Of a DNA stretch of 64,000 nt, positions 26,084-35,323 are shown piece by piece. The DNA comes from Planctomycetota bacterium (GTDB taxonomy: Bacteria > Planctomycetota > JAJSAM01 > JAJVHW01). A program made the position numbers and the translations under genes. The notes beneath the pieces are model-generated. The model saw only the letters and a program-made list of their open reading frames with translations. It searched no databases and was not told the origin of the DNA. The DNA lies in NCBI GenBank assembly GCA_021776825.1, contig JAJFFG010000076.1, positions 1 to 64,000 of the forward strand. The letters are read 5' to 3'. Each line of letters starts with the position of its first letter. Within the stretch, counting starts at the first letter, position 1.

Positions 26084-26716
26084 CTATGCATCGAGCCCGC
26101 AGTCAACGGGGGTTCCGAGGTGCTTCCGCAGGCGTCGGAGTGCGCGCAGGAACCGGTAGCGAAGCGACGAGCGGGGCTCGCCCGTGACGCGGGCGACCTG
26201 CTCGAAGCTGAGTCCCTCTGCGACCCGCAGCCAGACGAGGGCGCGGTCGGCGTGGTCCAGCCGATCGAGCGCGCGGCGCACGCGATCGTCGCGCTCCCGC
26301 GTCTCGGCAGCGACGGCCGGGGACGGCGAGCGATCCACTCGCTGGTGCGCCCCCGCCTTTCCCACCGCGGTCTCGCCCGCCGCAGTCTCGCCCACCACTG
26401 TCTTGCCCGCCACGAGTGGCGACCGAGCGCTGCCGCGGCTCTCGCGACGGCGCACGTCGATGCCGATGTGGTACGCGACGCGGTAGATCCAGACGGAGAC
26501 CGAGCCGCCCCGGTAGGTCTCCGCCCGCTGCAGGATGCGAACGAGCGTCAGCTGGCGCGCATCCTCGGCGAGCACGGCCGAGCCGGTGATCCGGCGGAGG
26601 AACCGATAGAGGGGTGCTTCCCAACGACGCACGAGGATCTCGAACGCCGCATCGTCGCCCATCGCGACCCGCGTGAGCAGGTCGCCGTCGTCTCCCGGCC
26701 CAGCCGTCGTTCGCAC
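26084..26716 (-). CDS. ECF-type RNA polymerase sigma factor
   Basis: A 210-residue sigma factor of the extracytoplasmic function class. Sigma2 spans about 10-80 (DDAAFEILVRRWEAPLYRFLRRITG, AEDARQLTLVRILQRAETYRG, VSVWIYRVAYHIGIDVRRR) and sigma4 about 150-205 (DHADRALVWLRVAEGLSFEQVARVTGEPRSSLRYR). Between them is an unusual linker with a repeated AGKTVVGETAAGETAVGKAG segment, about 15 codons longer than typical. It should direct RNA polymerase to a small regulon, probably including its own operon with the downstream ZAS anti-sigma. Confidence 0.9.
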   Translation of the reverse strand: MRTTAGPGDDGDLLTRVAMGDDAAFEILVRRWEAPLYRFLRRITGSAVLAEDARQLTLVRILQRAETYRGGSVSVWIYRVAYHIGIDVRRRESRGSARSPLVAGKTVVGETAAGETAVGKAGAHQRVDRSPSPAVAAETRERDDRVRRALDRLDHADRALVWLRVAEGLSFEQVARVTGEPRSSLRYRFLRALRRLRKHLGTPVDCGLDA

Positions 26717-26784
26717 ATCCGTACAGACGTGCGGCTGTCGGCGAACCGGCGAAGGCTAATCCGCGAGGCCGCGGTCAGCGGCGC

Positions 26785-27210
26785 TCAGTCGATCATCGCC
26801 TCGATGCTCGCTGCGGGCCGCGGCGCAGACGCCGGGTCGCCGTGTTGCACGGTCTCGGCGACCGGCGTGACGACGGCGCGCTCCGCGATCGTCCGTACGG
26901 GATCTACCGTCGCGTCCGAACGATCGCTGTCCAAACTCGCCGGCGGCGCCGCGTCCCGTTGCGGCCGACGTGTCGGCGGCTCAGGCGTGGCGGGAACGCG
27001 TTCCACGGCGGTCTCGATGGCCACGTTGGCGGGTCGCGGCGCCAGGTCACTCGGCGGCCCCGGGCGCACTGCGAACGCCAGCACGATGGCCGGTGCCCCC
27101 ATGCCGAGCAACGCGGCGCCGAGAATCAGGCACGGGTGCATCGATGGACGCGGCGTGGGCTGCCTGGGCTGGGTCGGCTGGGTCGGCTGGGAACGACTCG
27201 GTGTGGACAT
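26785..27210 (-). CDS. Small single-pass protein with Pro/Thr/Gln repeats
   Basis: A 141-residue protein: an N-terminal PTQPTQPRQPT low-complexity segment, one transmembrane helix (about 27-47), then a disordered Pro/Ala/Arg-rich tail. No family is recognised. It begins at ATG 27210, with GGGAG about 10 nt upstream. Its stop is 69 nt before the sigma gene start, so it could be the first gene of the sigma operon. The repeat may indicate slippage. Confidence 0.5.
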   Translation of the reverse strand: MSTPSRSQPTQPTQPRQPTPRPSMHPCLILGAALLGMGAPAIVLAFAVRPGPPSDLAPRPANVAIETAVERVPATPEPPTRRPQRDAAPPASLDSDRSDATVDPVRTIAERAVVTPVAETVQHGDPASAPRPAASIEAMID

Positions 27211-27295
27211 GCGGGCTGCACTCCCTCTCATGTCCAGCATCGGTAGCCGTGAGAGCGGCTTCACCCCGCAGTCGAGAGAATCTGAGCCTGCGCCC

Positions 27296-27397
27296 TCAGC
27301 CTTCCCTGCGTCGCTCCGACTCCATGGTCACCGCGGCGAGGAACACGACGATCGAGCCGAGTCCAAACAGATAGAGGATGTGGAAGATGATCTCCAC
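27296..27397 (-). CDS. Small membrane protein, 33 residues
   Basis: A short leftward ORF with GTG start at 27397 preceded by AAGGAAGG, encoding one transmembrane helix with a charged C-terminus (EIIFHILYLFGLGSIVVF then MESERRREG). The hydrophobic stretch, the ribosome site and the absence of any competing gene support it, but it is unrecognised and could be fortuitous. Confidence 0.4.
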   Translation of the reverse strand: MEIIFHILYLFGLGSIVVFLAAVTMESERRREG

Positions 27398-27503
27398 GGG
27401 CAGCCTTCCTTCCCGGCTTGGCGACGGCCAACTCGACACCAGGGGGTTCAACCGCGATTGGCGGGAGCCCGCTCGTCGCGCCGCGGGCGGCTAGCCCGCG
27501 CTG

Positions 27504-28052
27504 CTACTCGAGGAGCAGCCAGGCGCTCGCGTCGATCCGGGCGAGGTCGCGTTCGTCGGCGGGAGCCTCGATGGCGTGGATCGCGCCCGTGTCGTCGGCG
27601 CGGAATGCGCGCGGGCTGTGCTGGTCCAGCGGAAACGCGTAGACGACGAAGCCTGCTTCGCGGCCGTCGGCGTCGGCGCCGAGAACCAGCCGGAAGCGAT
27701 AGCCGCTCCGGGTCACGCGGTCTTCCTGGTCACGCGTTGAGAAACGCGACGGGAGCAGGGGCGTCTCTCGTGCTGCACCGTGTCCCTCAATGACCGTGTC
27801 TCCGGTGAGCTCGCCGAACGTCCCGAACTCGGGCGTCCCGTCGCCGTCGAGATCACGCGAGGCCTCGTCGCGGAACTGCGCCTGGGCCGACGCGATGCTC
27901 CGCACCGTCGAGATGGCAGCCGACTCGTTCGCGCGCCGCGCGAACCGCTTGCTCGTTCAATGGCCGAAGTCCGGCACGGCCCAGAGAAGCCCCGCCGTCG
28001 CCAGAAACGCGACGGCGAACGGGAGTCGAACAGGGGAGGCCGGGATGTACAC
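27504..28052 (-). CDS. Membrane-anchored pseudopilin-like protein with in-frame UGA, candidate selenoprotein
   Basis: Read through UGA at 27959-27957 (residue 32), this is a 182-residue protein: a short N-terminus, a transmembrane helix (about 10-27, FAVAFLATAGLLWAV), then PDFGH-U32-T, and a soluble region starting ANESAAISTVRSIASAQAQF, characteristic of pilin-like proteins in planctomycetes and relatives, and ending with a small beta domain (YRFRLVLGADADG, VYAFP). A stop at the UGA would leave a bare anchor; an internal start would leave a pilin tail without its helix. An in-frame UGA 12 nt upstream of GTG 28052 fixes the start. A perfect 8-bp hairpin follows the recoded UGA. I know no selenoprotein of this type; Sec here is inference, and a nonsense mutation is the main alternative. 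Confidence 0.6.
27927..27945 (-). promoter_or_regulatory. Candidate SECIS hairpin of the pilin-like gene
   Basis: GTTCGCG and CGCGAAC pair around loop CGGCG (8 bp and a 3-nt loop if the next C-G closes); the loop is 19-23 nt after the UGA. Position and perfect stem match the hairpins of the peroxiredoxin and amidotransferase-like genes. Confidence 0.5.
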
Positions 28053-28128
28053 GCCTCTCCCTCATCGGCGCGAACGGCGTCTCGATTGACCGACCTCGCG
28101 TAGACTCGGCGCGGCAGAGGAGACGGAA

Positions 28129-29772
28129 ATGCGCGCGGTGATCTTGGCTGGGTTGGGTTTGGCACTGGCGGCGTCGACGGCCTCGACCGAGTCCGTGGAG
28201 CCGCCGCACGTCATCAACCTCGCCGCGGGTGGCTCCGGTCAGGCATTCGTCGACCTCGGAGATCTCCCGACGTTCGGGCGGCCCCGCTTCGTGCTCCGGC
28301 AGATCGCGCCCGCTCCGGAGGCCGGCGAGGAGTCGCTGGTCCTCGTCCGTCGTTCACGGCGCGTCTCGGGGAAGCGTTGGCGTTTCAAGATCGGCAAGGC
28401 GCCGGCAGGGCGCTTCGAGGTCCTCGTGCGCCGCCGCGGCCGCCCCGACCTGTCGTTGACCGACGCGTTCCTGATCGAGCCGCCGAGCCTGAGTGAGCCC
28501 GACGTGTTCCCCGTCCAGCAGGGACGCACACTCGACGTCTATGGGCAGTTCTTCTCGCGTTCCGGGTACCAGGTGCGCCTCGGTGACCGCCGGATGCGCG
28601 TGGTCGGCCCGCGCTCGAACGGCAGCGCCTCGATCCGCATCCCCAAGCGCTTCCCCGACGGCGACTACCCGCTCACGCTGACGACCTCGGCAGGATCGGA
28701 CACCGCCGAGACGTTCGTCCGGGTCGGCGGGCCGCTCTTCCAGTTCGTCGGCGATGTCCGTGGAGAGCTCCAGCCCGTGGCGGACCTGGGCTTCGACGCG
28801 CCGGATCGTCCGCGTGGGTACCAGGTCAACGCGCGCCCCCGCGAGCCGGGACTCGTGCAGATCACGATGGGCGTCGTGCACTCACGGCGCGCCTTCAACG
28901 AGTTGGTGTTCGCGATCCCCGACGTGTTCCACGCGGACATCAACGAGCCGCTCACCCTCCGTGCCGAGTGGGCCGTTCTGTCGATGCGCTCCAACGAGGC
29001 CGAGCGGGAGGCGCCGCCCGAATGGTGGTACCGCCCTGACGGTCTCGTCGTCACCGTCGAGGCGTTCGATCTGCGGTCTGGCTACTTCCTCGCGCGCTTC
29101 ACCGGAGGGCTGAACCCGACGGACGAGTTCGGCGAGCCTCGCGAGGGCGCGAGCATCCAGGTTCGCGGTGGTCGGATCGGGACGATCCTGAACCGCTCCC
29201 CGCGTGAACCCGAGCCCGGCAAGTTGGTCGTCGACTTCCGAGACGAGTCACAGATCGACGCGGACGTGACGACAGCCAGCGTCGAGTTTGGCACCGTCCG
29301 TCCCGCGCCCGGGTATCCCGTCGAGTCGATTCTCCAGACCCACTTCCAGGATCTTCTGTCGTTCGACGCCCTGCTCGGGACGCCGACCGACGGTCACATC
29401 TCGACGAACGCGCCGCCGGGCACGGCGCTGCTGATCGAGATGCAAGCGGCGCCGTCGCTCTACCCCGACCGTCCGATCCTGCGAGCGCTGCCGGATCTGG
29501 CGGGAGCTTCGGAGTGGGTGCCCGTGCGTCTGTGGGATGCCACGGGCGCACCCGCGGGCGCATTCGCGGATCGTGGGTACCCGCGCGCCGACGTCGGCAT
29601 CCTGCGCACGTTCCCGCTCGACGGGCTGAACGATCTGGGCCACCGGGTCGTGCGATTCCGGATCACGCTGCTGACCCAGTCGCCGCCGATCCAGCTCCCC
29701 GGCTACATCGGCCCCGAAGTGCGCGTGTCGAAGCTCTCGATCCCCGTGACCCGCCGCGCAGATCTCCGCTGA
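28129..29772 (+). CDS. Secreted IPT/TIG-like domain protein, array member A
   Basis: A 547-residue protein with a signal peptide (1-20). An Ig-like N-terminal part (about 25-110) is followed by an IPT/TIG-type domain (about 112-200) with FPVQQGRTLDVYGQFFSRSG and the diagnostic FPDGDYPLTLTTSAG, and then a C-terminal region shared with its neighbours (FAIPDVFHADINEPLTL, EWWYRPDGLVVTVEAFD, TGGLNPTDEFGEP, and IEMQAAPS...EWVPVRLWDATGAPAGAFADRGY). It is the first of a tandem rightward array of paralogues. The composition suggests an exported structural or adhesive protein; no catalytic residues are obvious. ATG 28129 follows GAGGAGA. Confidence 0.75.
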   Translation: MRAVILAGLGLALAASTASTESVEPPHVINLAAGGSGQAFVDLGDLPTFGRPRFVLRQIAPAPEAGEESLVLVRRSRRVSGKRWRFKIGKAPAGRFEVLVRRRGRPDLSLTDAFLIEPPSLSEPDVFPVQQGRTLDVYGQFFSRSGYQVRLGDRRMRVVGPRSNGSASIRIPKRFPDGDYPLTLTTSAGSDTAETFVRVGGPLFQFVGDVRGELQPVADLGFDAPDRPRGYQVNARPREPGLVQITMGVVHSRRAFNELVFAIPDVFHADINEPLTLRAEWAVLSMRSNEAEREAPPEWWYRPDGLVVTVEAFDLRSGYFLARFTGGLNPTDEFGEPREGASIQVRGGRIGTILNRSPREPEPGKLVVDFRDESQIDADVTTASVEFGTVRPAPGYPVESILQTHFQDLLSFDALLGTPTDGHISTNAPPGTALLIEMQAAPSLYPDRPILRALPDLAGASEWVPVRLWDATGAPAGAFADRGYPRADVGILRTFPLDGLNDLGHRVVRFRITLLTQSPPIQLPGYIGPEVRVSKLSIPVTRRADLR

Positions 29773-29876
29773 GCCCAGCCTCCGCTGAGCCCGGACCACC
29801 GCTGGTGAGCCTGGGCCGCCGCTGGGCCCAGTTCGCGCTTCTCACTTAGACTCGTCCCGGGGTAACGGAGGATCGC

Positions 29877-31076
29877 ATGCGGAGAGCCTGGATCGGTGCG
29901 CTCGTGGTCTTGGCCGTAGTCGGCCCAATCGCGATCTGCCCTGCCGCGACCGAACAGACCCGAGCCCCCTTCATCAGGGAGGTCATCGTGGGCTCCGGCG
30001 CGCGTGTGCTCGTCGATCAGGGCGTGCCCGCCGAGACGGCGCGGCCGCGACTCGCGCTGCACCGTCTCGATCCGCCGCCTTCGATCGACGATCCCGGCGT
30101 CGTGATCACACGTCGTGCGCAGCGCAGGTCGGGGAACCGCTGGGGGTTCGATCTCGGTGACATCACGGCCGGCACGTATGACGTGCGGCTGCGCTTCCCG
30201 CGCGGTCGCGTCGTCGATTTGCGCGAGCCGCTCGTCGTGGAGCCGCCGACGCTCATCGAGCCGGGCGTGCTGCCGATCCGCAAGGGACGTCGGCTGGACA
30301 TCCGCGGCCGGTACTTCGGTCCACGACGAGTTCGCGTGCAGCTCGGGGAGCGTCGCATGCGCCTGGCCGGGCACCGGTCGAGCGGCCATGCCGCCTTGAT
30401 CATCCCGCGCGGGATGCCGAGCGGTGACTACCCGCTCACCGTCACGACGGCCGCCGGCACGGTCACCGCCGAAACGGCCGTGCGCGTGGGGAGCCCGCTG
30501 TTCGCCTACTCGCGGACTCGACCGAAGACTCCGGCTGTGCTCCCGGATCTCGGCTTTGATGGTGCGCCGGTGTTCAACAACTCGGCGCCGTTCACGGCTC
30601 GAGCCGGCGACTCTGGTGAGATGCGCGTCACGGTCGGCGTCGCGCGCCCGCGCGGCTCGTTCACGCGGCTGGAGTTCGCGATCCCGGACGTGTTCGATGC
30701 AGACATCAACGAGCCGGTCACGCTGCGCGCGATGTGGGCCGTGCTCGAGCGGCGCTTGGACGAGGACGCGCCCGACGCGCCGTCGAATTGGTGGTATCGC
30801 CCGGACGGGCTCGTGGTGACGGTCCAGGCGTTCGATCATCGCTCCGGCTTCTTCGTCACGGAGTTCTCCGGTGGCCTGAACGCGACCGACGAGTTCGGCG
30901 ATCCGCGCTCCGGGGCGAGCACGCAGATCCGCGAGGGAGTGATCGCGGCCGTCGTGCGCCGAGGTGCGTTGGCCCCGGCGCACACGGTGCTCGACGTCGA
31001 TCTGCGCGGAGACCCCACCGCCGTTGACGCGAGCCTCACGAGCGCTACGTCGGCGACGGCGGACCCTCGCTGCTGA
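29877..31076 (+). CDS. Secreted TIG-like protein, array member B, C-terminally truncated
   Basis: A paralogue of the gene at 28129: signal peptide (1-24), Ig-like part, TIG block (LPIRKGRRLDIRGRYFGPRR, MPSGDYPLTVTTAAGT), FAIPDVFDADINEPVTL, NWWYRPDGLVVTVQAFD and NATDEFGDPRSGAS. It runs normally to about 31040 (VDLRGDPTAVDASLTSA) and then ends in a short junk tail (TSATADPRC) at TGA 31074, 399 residues in all, while intact paralogues continue for about 150 more. The missing C-terminal module is found just downstream in another frame but belongs to a different parental copy (see the pseudogene at 31028). ATG 29877 follows GGAGG. Confidence 0.75.
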   Translation: MRRAWIGALVVLAVVGPIAICPAATEQTRAPFIREVIVGSGARVLVDQGVPAETARPRLALHRLDPPPSIDDPGVVITRRAQRRSGNRWGFDLGDITAGTYDVRLRFPRGRVVDLREPLVVEPPTLIEPGVLPIRKGRRLDIRGRYFGPRRVRVQLGERRMRLAGHRSSGHAALIIPRGMPSGDYPLTVTTAAGTVTAETAVRVGSPLFAYSRTRPKTPAVLPDLGFDGAPVFNNSAPFTARAGDSGEMRVTVGVARPRGSFTRLEFAIPDVFDADINEPVTLRAMWAVLERRLDEDAPDAPSNWWYRPDGLVVTVQAFDHRSGFFVTEFSGGLNATDEFGDPRSGASTQIREGVIAAVVRRGALAPAHTVLDVDLRGDPTAVDASLTSATSATADPRC

Positions 31077-31672
31077 TCCGCGACGGGCGCCTGCAGGGCC
31101 GGATCGGCGATGTCGTCGATCCTGACACTCTCGTCTCGTCGTACGCCGCGCTCTGGGACGAGAGCCAGGTCGATCTCGAGCTAACGACGGCGGAGCTCAC
31201 TGAGCAGCGCGCCGTCGTGCCAGCCGGTATGGCGACGGCCCAGGTCGTGTCGCGTTGGATCGAGCTCGAGGGGTTCGACCCGCACTTCGACGACAGCTAC
31301 CGGCAGAGCGTCAATGCGTTCGCGGTGGAGGAGACTGCACTGCTGCTCGAGATGCAGGGAGCGTCGGACGACGTCGAGGCCGACGCTCCGGCACCGACCG
31401 TCGGATCGGAGACCGAGTGGGTCCCACTGTACGTGTACGACGCGACGACCAGCGCGCCTGCCGCCTTCGCCGATCGGGGTGTGGCGCGGCCCCAGATCCA
31501 CGCCTGGGAGACCTTCTCCCTCGTGGCGCTCAACGACCGCGGCGTTCGTTGGGTCCGCATTCGCGCCACTCTGCGCGCGAAGACCCCCGAGGCGGCGGAA
31601 CGCGGCTGGGACGGTCGACAGCTCCACGTCGGCGGCGTCAGCCTCCGCTACCTGGCCTCCGAACTGCGCTGA
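31028..31672 (+). pseudogene. C-terminal remnant of a further TIG-like paralogue
   Basis: An open frame shifted relative to member B has no signal peptide or start, but contains the family segments ERYVGDGGPSLLIRDGRLQG, DESQVDLELTTAELT, ALLLEMQGAS, EWVPLYVYDATTSAPAAFAD and RWVRIRATLR. The block GPSLLIRDGR repeats a region that member B has already encoded just upstream (GASTQIREGV), so this is the tail of another copy joined out of frame, not merely member B after a one-base shift. A deletion between adjacent paralogues explains it best. In-frame TGA at 31025 precedes it. Confidence 0.7.
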
Positions 31673-31740
31673 TGCTCCGACGGCGGCGGATCCCCGATCC
31701 CGGTTAGAATCCGAGTCCGGATGGCGAGAGGGACCGCACG

Positions 31741-33387
31741 ATGATGGGCATGCGAGCATTGACTGGAATCCTGACGCTGGCGCTCGCGATGGCGCTCGCG
31801 CCTCTCGCGATGGCGACCGAGCCTGAGCTTCTCGATCTCGAGGTCGGCGCGGGCGGCTCCGTCACCCTGGCACGTGGCAACAATCCCAACACCCGCCTCC
31901 CGACGCGGCTCCGGCTCGAGCTCGAACGGATCTCGCCGGCGCTCGGCGGCGTCGAGCCCGGCCTCACGGTGCGGCGCCGGACGAAGAAGCATGGCTCGGA
32001 GTTCATCAAGTTCGAGGTCGGCAAGCTGCCTGCCGGCGTGTACCACGTTCGCGAGCGGCTGAAGGGCGGCGCCTTCGGTCGCGACTTCCGGAACTTCGCG
32101 GTGCAGCCGCCGCAGATCTTCGAGCCCGACGTCATCCCGTTCCGTGCCGGAGACATCATCAGCCTGGGTGGGTCGTTCTTCGGTCCGCGATTCGCCAAGG
32201 TCCGAGCCGGCAAGAAGCGACTCCGCATCCAGCGTCGGCCGAGCCAGGGCCGCGTCCGCGTGAAGTTGCCGCGCAACCTGGCCGATGGCGACTACCCCCT
32301 GACGATCGAGACGCCGGCGGGGATGGTCACTGCCATCGCGCCGCTCCGCATTGCCACAGGACTGCACGACCTGTCGACCCGAGACCTGCAGCCCACCGTG
32401 GAACTCGGGATGGATACCGAGCGCGGCATCTCGCGACACCACATCTTCGTGCGCCCCCGCGACCCGGGGCTCATGGAGTTCGTGCTGGGCGACTTCGACT
32501 CGCGCCGGGGCTTCATCCGCCTGACGTTCGCCGTGCCCGATGTGTTCGACGAGTCGCTCGAGCTGCCGACGACGGTGCGCGCCGAGTGGGCGGTGATGCA
32601 ACAGCGCGCGAACGATGCCGAGCGCGAGTCGACACCGGACTCCTGGTACCGCGAGGAGGGGCTCGTCGTGACGGTGCTGGCGTTCGATGCGCCGTCGGGC
32701 TTCGTGGTTGCGGAGTTCACGGGTGGCCTGGAACGCGTCGATGAGTTCGGCACCCCGATCGATGGCTCGACGGTCCAGTTCCGCGGCGGGCGTGTCGAGG
32801 CCTTCATCCGCCGCGAGCCTCCACCGCCGATCAACTCGCAACTGGAGCTGGAGTTCGACCAGCCCGGCATCCTCGACGTCGACACCTCGACGGCGACGGT
32901 CTATGGCAGTCGGCTCGAGCCCATTCCGGAGCACTACGAGAACGCGGTCGGCGTGACGCGCTTCTTCGACGTCGGCGTCGACGATCCTGTGTTCTCCACC
33001 CCGTCGCCGAGCGACCTGCGCCTGTACGCGCCCACTGGATCGGCCATCCTCTTCGAGGTCCAAGCTGCTCCGGCGATCCAGCCCAAGGTGCCGGTGCTCT
33101 CTGCCATCGCCGACGAGGCAGCAGCGAGCGAGTGGCTGCCCGTCTACCTCTTCGATCAGCAAGGCACCCCCGAGGGCGCGTTCGCCGACCTCGGCTTCAC
33201 GCGCTTCGACATCGGGTTCGAGGAGTACTTCCCGCTCGACGACCTCAGCGGTCACGGCTATCGCCTCGTGCGGTACCGCATCACGTTGCGCATGCTCGAG
33301 CCGCCCTACATCGGACCGTCCGTCCGTGGACCGATCCCGAACGCCGACGAGATCAATCTGCCGTTCACGCACACCGACCCCCGCTGA
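31741..33387 (+). CDS. Secreted IPT/TIG-like domain protein, array member C
   Basis: A 548-residue intact paralogue with a signal peptide (about 1-26, ending ALAPLAMAT), an Ig-like segment, TIG block (FRAGDIISLGGSFFGPR, LADGDYPLTIETPAG), FAVPDVFDESLELPTTV, DSWYREEGLVVTVLAFD, ERVDEFGTPIDGSTV, and the C-terminal module (LFEVQAAPAIQPK, EWLPVYLFDQQGTPEGAF, YRLVRYRITLRM). It is the best complete reference for what member B has lost. A cell-surface or extracellular structural role is likely. ATG 31741; a second ATG follows at once and a third at codon 4. Confidence 0.76.
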   Translation: MMGMRALTGILTLALAMALAPLAMATEPELLDLEVGAGGSVTLARGNNPNTRLPTRLRLELERISPALGGVEPGLTVRRRTKKHGSEFIKFEVGKLPAGVYHVRERLKGGAFGRDFRNFAVQPPQIFEPDVIPFRAGDIISLGGSFFGPRFAKVRAGKKRLRIQRRPSQGRVRVKLPRNLADGDYPLTIETPAGMVTAIAPLRIATGLHDLSTRDLQPTVELGMDTERGISRHHIFVRPRDPGLMEFVLGDFDSRRGFIRLTFAVPDVFDESLELPTTVRAEWAVMQQRANDAERESTPDSWYREEGLVVTVLAFDAPSGFVVAEFTGGLERVDEFGTPIDGSTVQFRGGRVEAFIRREPPPPINSQLELEFDQPGILDVDTSTATVYGSRLEPIPEHYENAVGVTRFFDVGVDDPVFSTPSPSDLRLYAPTGSAILFEVQAAPAIQPKVPVLSAIADEAAASEWLPVYLFDQQGTPEGAFADLGFTRFDIGFEEYFPLDDLSGHGYRLVRYRITLRMLEPPYIGPSVRGPIPNADEINLPFTHTDPR

Positions 33388-33466
33388 ACGACGAGCGTTC
33401 ACGCCGACGTCGTCACTCGGTCGATACAGAGACCAGGCGACGCCGCGGCAACGGGAGGGCGACACG

Positions 33467-35182
33467 ATGCGATCGGGACGGACGGTCCTCCTCGCGTGTG
33501 TTCTGCTCGCGGTTGCCTCAGTGGCCGACTCCGGGCAGTACATGCAGGGCGTCGTCGGTGCCGGAGGTTCTGTGCGGGTGCCCGTGAGTGCGCACGTCGT
33601 GCGGACGCATCGCCGCAACATGCGCGTCGATCTCTTTCGCGTCGAGTCAGCGCACGGTCCGGTCCGCCATCAGCGCCGATTCCGACGGCGGGCCGAGCAG
33701 CGCGGTCCGCGGGTCCTTCGTTTCCCGGTCGGCCGGCTGGGCGCGGGTGTCTACCGCGTCGTCGATCGGTGGAACTACAAGGGGCGCGCTCGCCGACTCG
33801 GCTATCTCGAGGTCCGGGGACCGAAGCTCGCCGAGCCATCTCCCACACCCGTCGGCCGCGGGGCGTGGATGCAGGTGTACGGCTCCTACTTCGGCCCGGA
33901 TCTCGTGACGGCTCGACTCGGTGGACGTCGCATGCGGGTTCGAACCTGGCGGAGCGGCGAGACCACGCACGTGCGCATCCCGCGCGGGATTCCGGACGGC
34001 GACTATCCGCTCACCATCGAGACGCCGGCCGGCAAGGCGACGACGCTCAGTCCCGTTCGAGTGCGGACGAAGCTGTACAGGACGTCTCAGAACGGCATGC
34101 GCCCGACAGGCGCGTTCGGGTTCGAGACGGAGCACACGGTCATACCCTGGGAGGCGCGCATCGAGACCCTGGCGCCTGGCAGGATGCAGCTCGCCATGGT
34201 CGGCATGCCGAACGGCGTGCTGAAGTCTGCCGAGCGCAGCGGGGTCTACGACCACGGATCGACGCACGTGGCGTTCGCGATGCCCGACATCTTCGGCGCT
34301 GGGCAGGAGTTCCCGCTGACGCTCCCCGCGGACTGGGCTGTCGTGCACTACCGCGCGGATACCGACCCGCCCGGAGCAAGACCCTCGTACTGGTACCGGC
34401 GGAGCGGACTCGCCGTGACCGTGCGTGCCTTCGACGAGGAGACCCAGTACGCGATCGTGGACTTCTCCGGCAGCCTGACGCGCGTCGACTCGTCGGGCGA
34501 GCCGCTCGGTGGCCCTGATCTGCAGATCCGCGACGGGCGGATCGAAGGCACGCTCATCCGGCACGATGACCACGTCGTGGAGTCCGCGTTCCCGCTCCGG
34601 TTGGGGCCACCCAGCTCGCTGGACACGGAGCTCTCTGACGCGGTCATCGGCCGTAGCTCCGAGCCGCATAACCCGTACTACCCGTACGGCCGTGTCTGGG
34701 TGCAGCACGCGTCAGCGCAGGCGGCTGAGTCGCGGGCGACGACACGGTTCCTCGACGCGGGGGGTGACGACGCGGTCTTCACGGCGCACCAGCTGGGGTC
34801 GTGGGACTCCGACCTGGGTGATGGGGCCGCGTTCCTGATCGAAGCTCAGGGTGCGCCGCCGACCGCACCGGGACTGCCGTTGCTGACACCACGTGTCGAC
34901 GAGTCGGCCATCGGAGCGTGGGTACCGCTGTGCGCGAGGGATCACCAAGGCGATCCGGGACGTGCGTTCGCCGACCTCGGGGTCGAGTGGGACGACGGCG
35001 AGCCGGACCACACGTTCTCCGCCGAGCCGCTCAATCATCGCGGCTATCGGCTCGTGCGCTTTCGGATCACGTTCCGCATGACACCGACAGAGGATCCGGA
35101 CGCCGCGCTTCCGAGGGTGTACAGCTTCGGCCTGAGCTTCACCCGGACCGGGACGCGGCCGGCGTACTACCTTCCCCGTTAG
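33467..35182 (+). CDS. Secreted IPT/TIG-like domain protein, array member D
   Basis: A 571-residue paralogue: signal peptide (1-22), Arg-rich Ig-like segment, TIG block (VGRGAWMQVYGSYFGPDLV, IPDGDYPLTIETPAGK), FAMPDIFGAGQEFPLTL, SYWYRRSGLAVTVRAFD, RVDSSGEPLGGPDLQIRDGR, and the C-terminal module AFLIEAQGAPP, WVPLCARDHQGDPGRAFAD and YRLVRFRITFRM. It carries an extra approximately 30-residue insert (near NPYYPYGRVWVQHAS) compared with its relatives. ATG 33467 follows GGGAGG. It is the last gene of the array. Confidence 0.75.
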   Translation: MRSGRTVLLACVLLAVASVADSGQYMQGVVGAGGSVRVPVSAHVVRTHRRNMRVDLFRVESAHGPVRHQRRFRRRAEQRGPRVLRFPVGRLGAGVYRVVDRWNYKGRARRLGYLEVRGPKLAEPSPTPVGRGAWMQVYGSYFGPDLVTARLGGRRMRVRTWRSGETTHVRIPRGIPDGDYPLTIETPAGKATTLSPVRVRTKLYRTSQNGMRPTGAFGFETEHTVIPWEARIETLAPGRMQLAMVGMPNGVLKSAERSGVYDHGSTHVAFAMPDIFGAGQEFPLTLPADWAVVHYRADTDPPGARPSYWYRRSGLAVTVRAFDEETQYAIVDFSGSLTRVDSSGEPLGGPDLQIRDGRIEGTLIRHDDHVVESAFPLRLGPPSSLDTELSDAVIGRSSEPHNPYYPYGRVWVQHASAQAAESRATTRFLDAGGDDAVFTAHQLGSWDSDLGDGAAFLIEAQGAPPTAPGLPLLTPRVDESAIGAWVPLCARDHQGDPGRAFADLGVEWDDGEPDHTFSAEPLNHRGYRLVRFRITFRMTPTEDPDAALPRVYSFGLSFTRTGTRPAYYLPR

Positions 35183-35323
35183 CAGGCGCCGCCCGCAGCC
35201 ACCGCATCGGCATCGCTCAGATGCGCCGCTCGCGTTCGCTCCGCCCTGGGGCTCCACGGCGCGAAACGCCCGGCTTCGGGCTTGGCCTCCCACTCGCTCG
35301 ATCCGCCCCGGTAGGCTCTTCGC

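Noticed and set aside
31022..31672. UGA at 31025 as another selenocysteine codon in the TIG remnant.
   Set aside because: The sequence upstream of it in that frame is not homologous; the upstream homology is in another frame.
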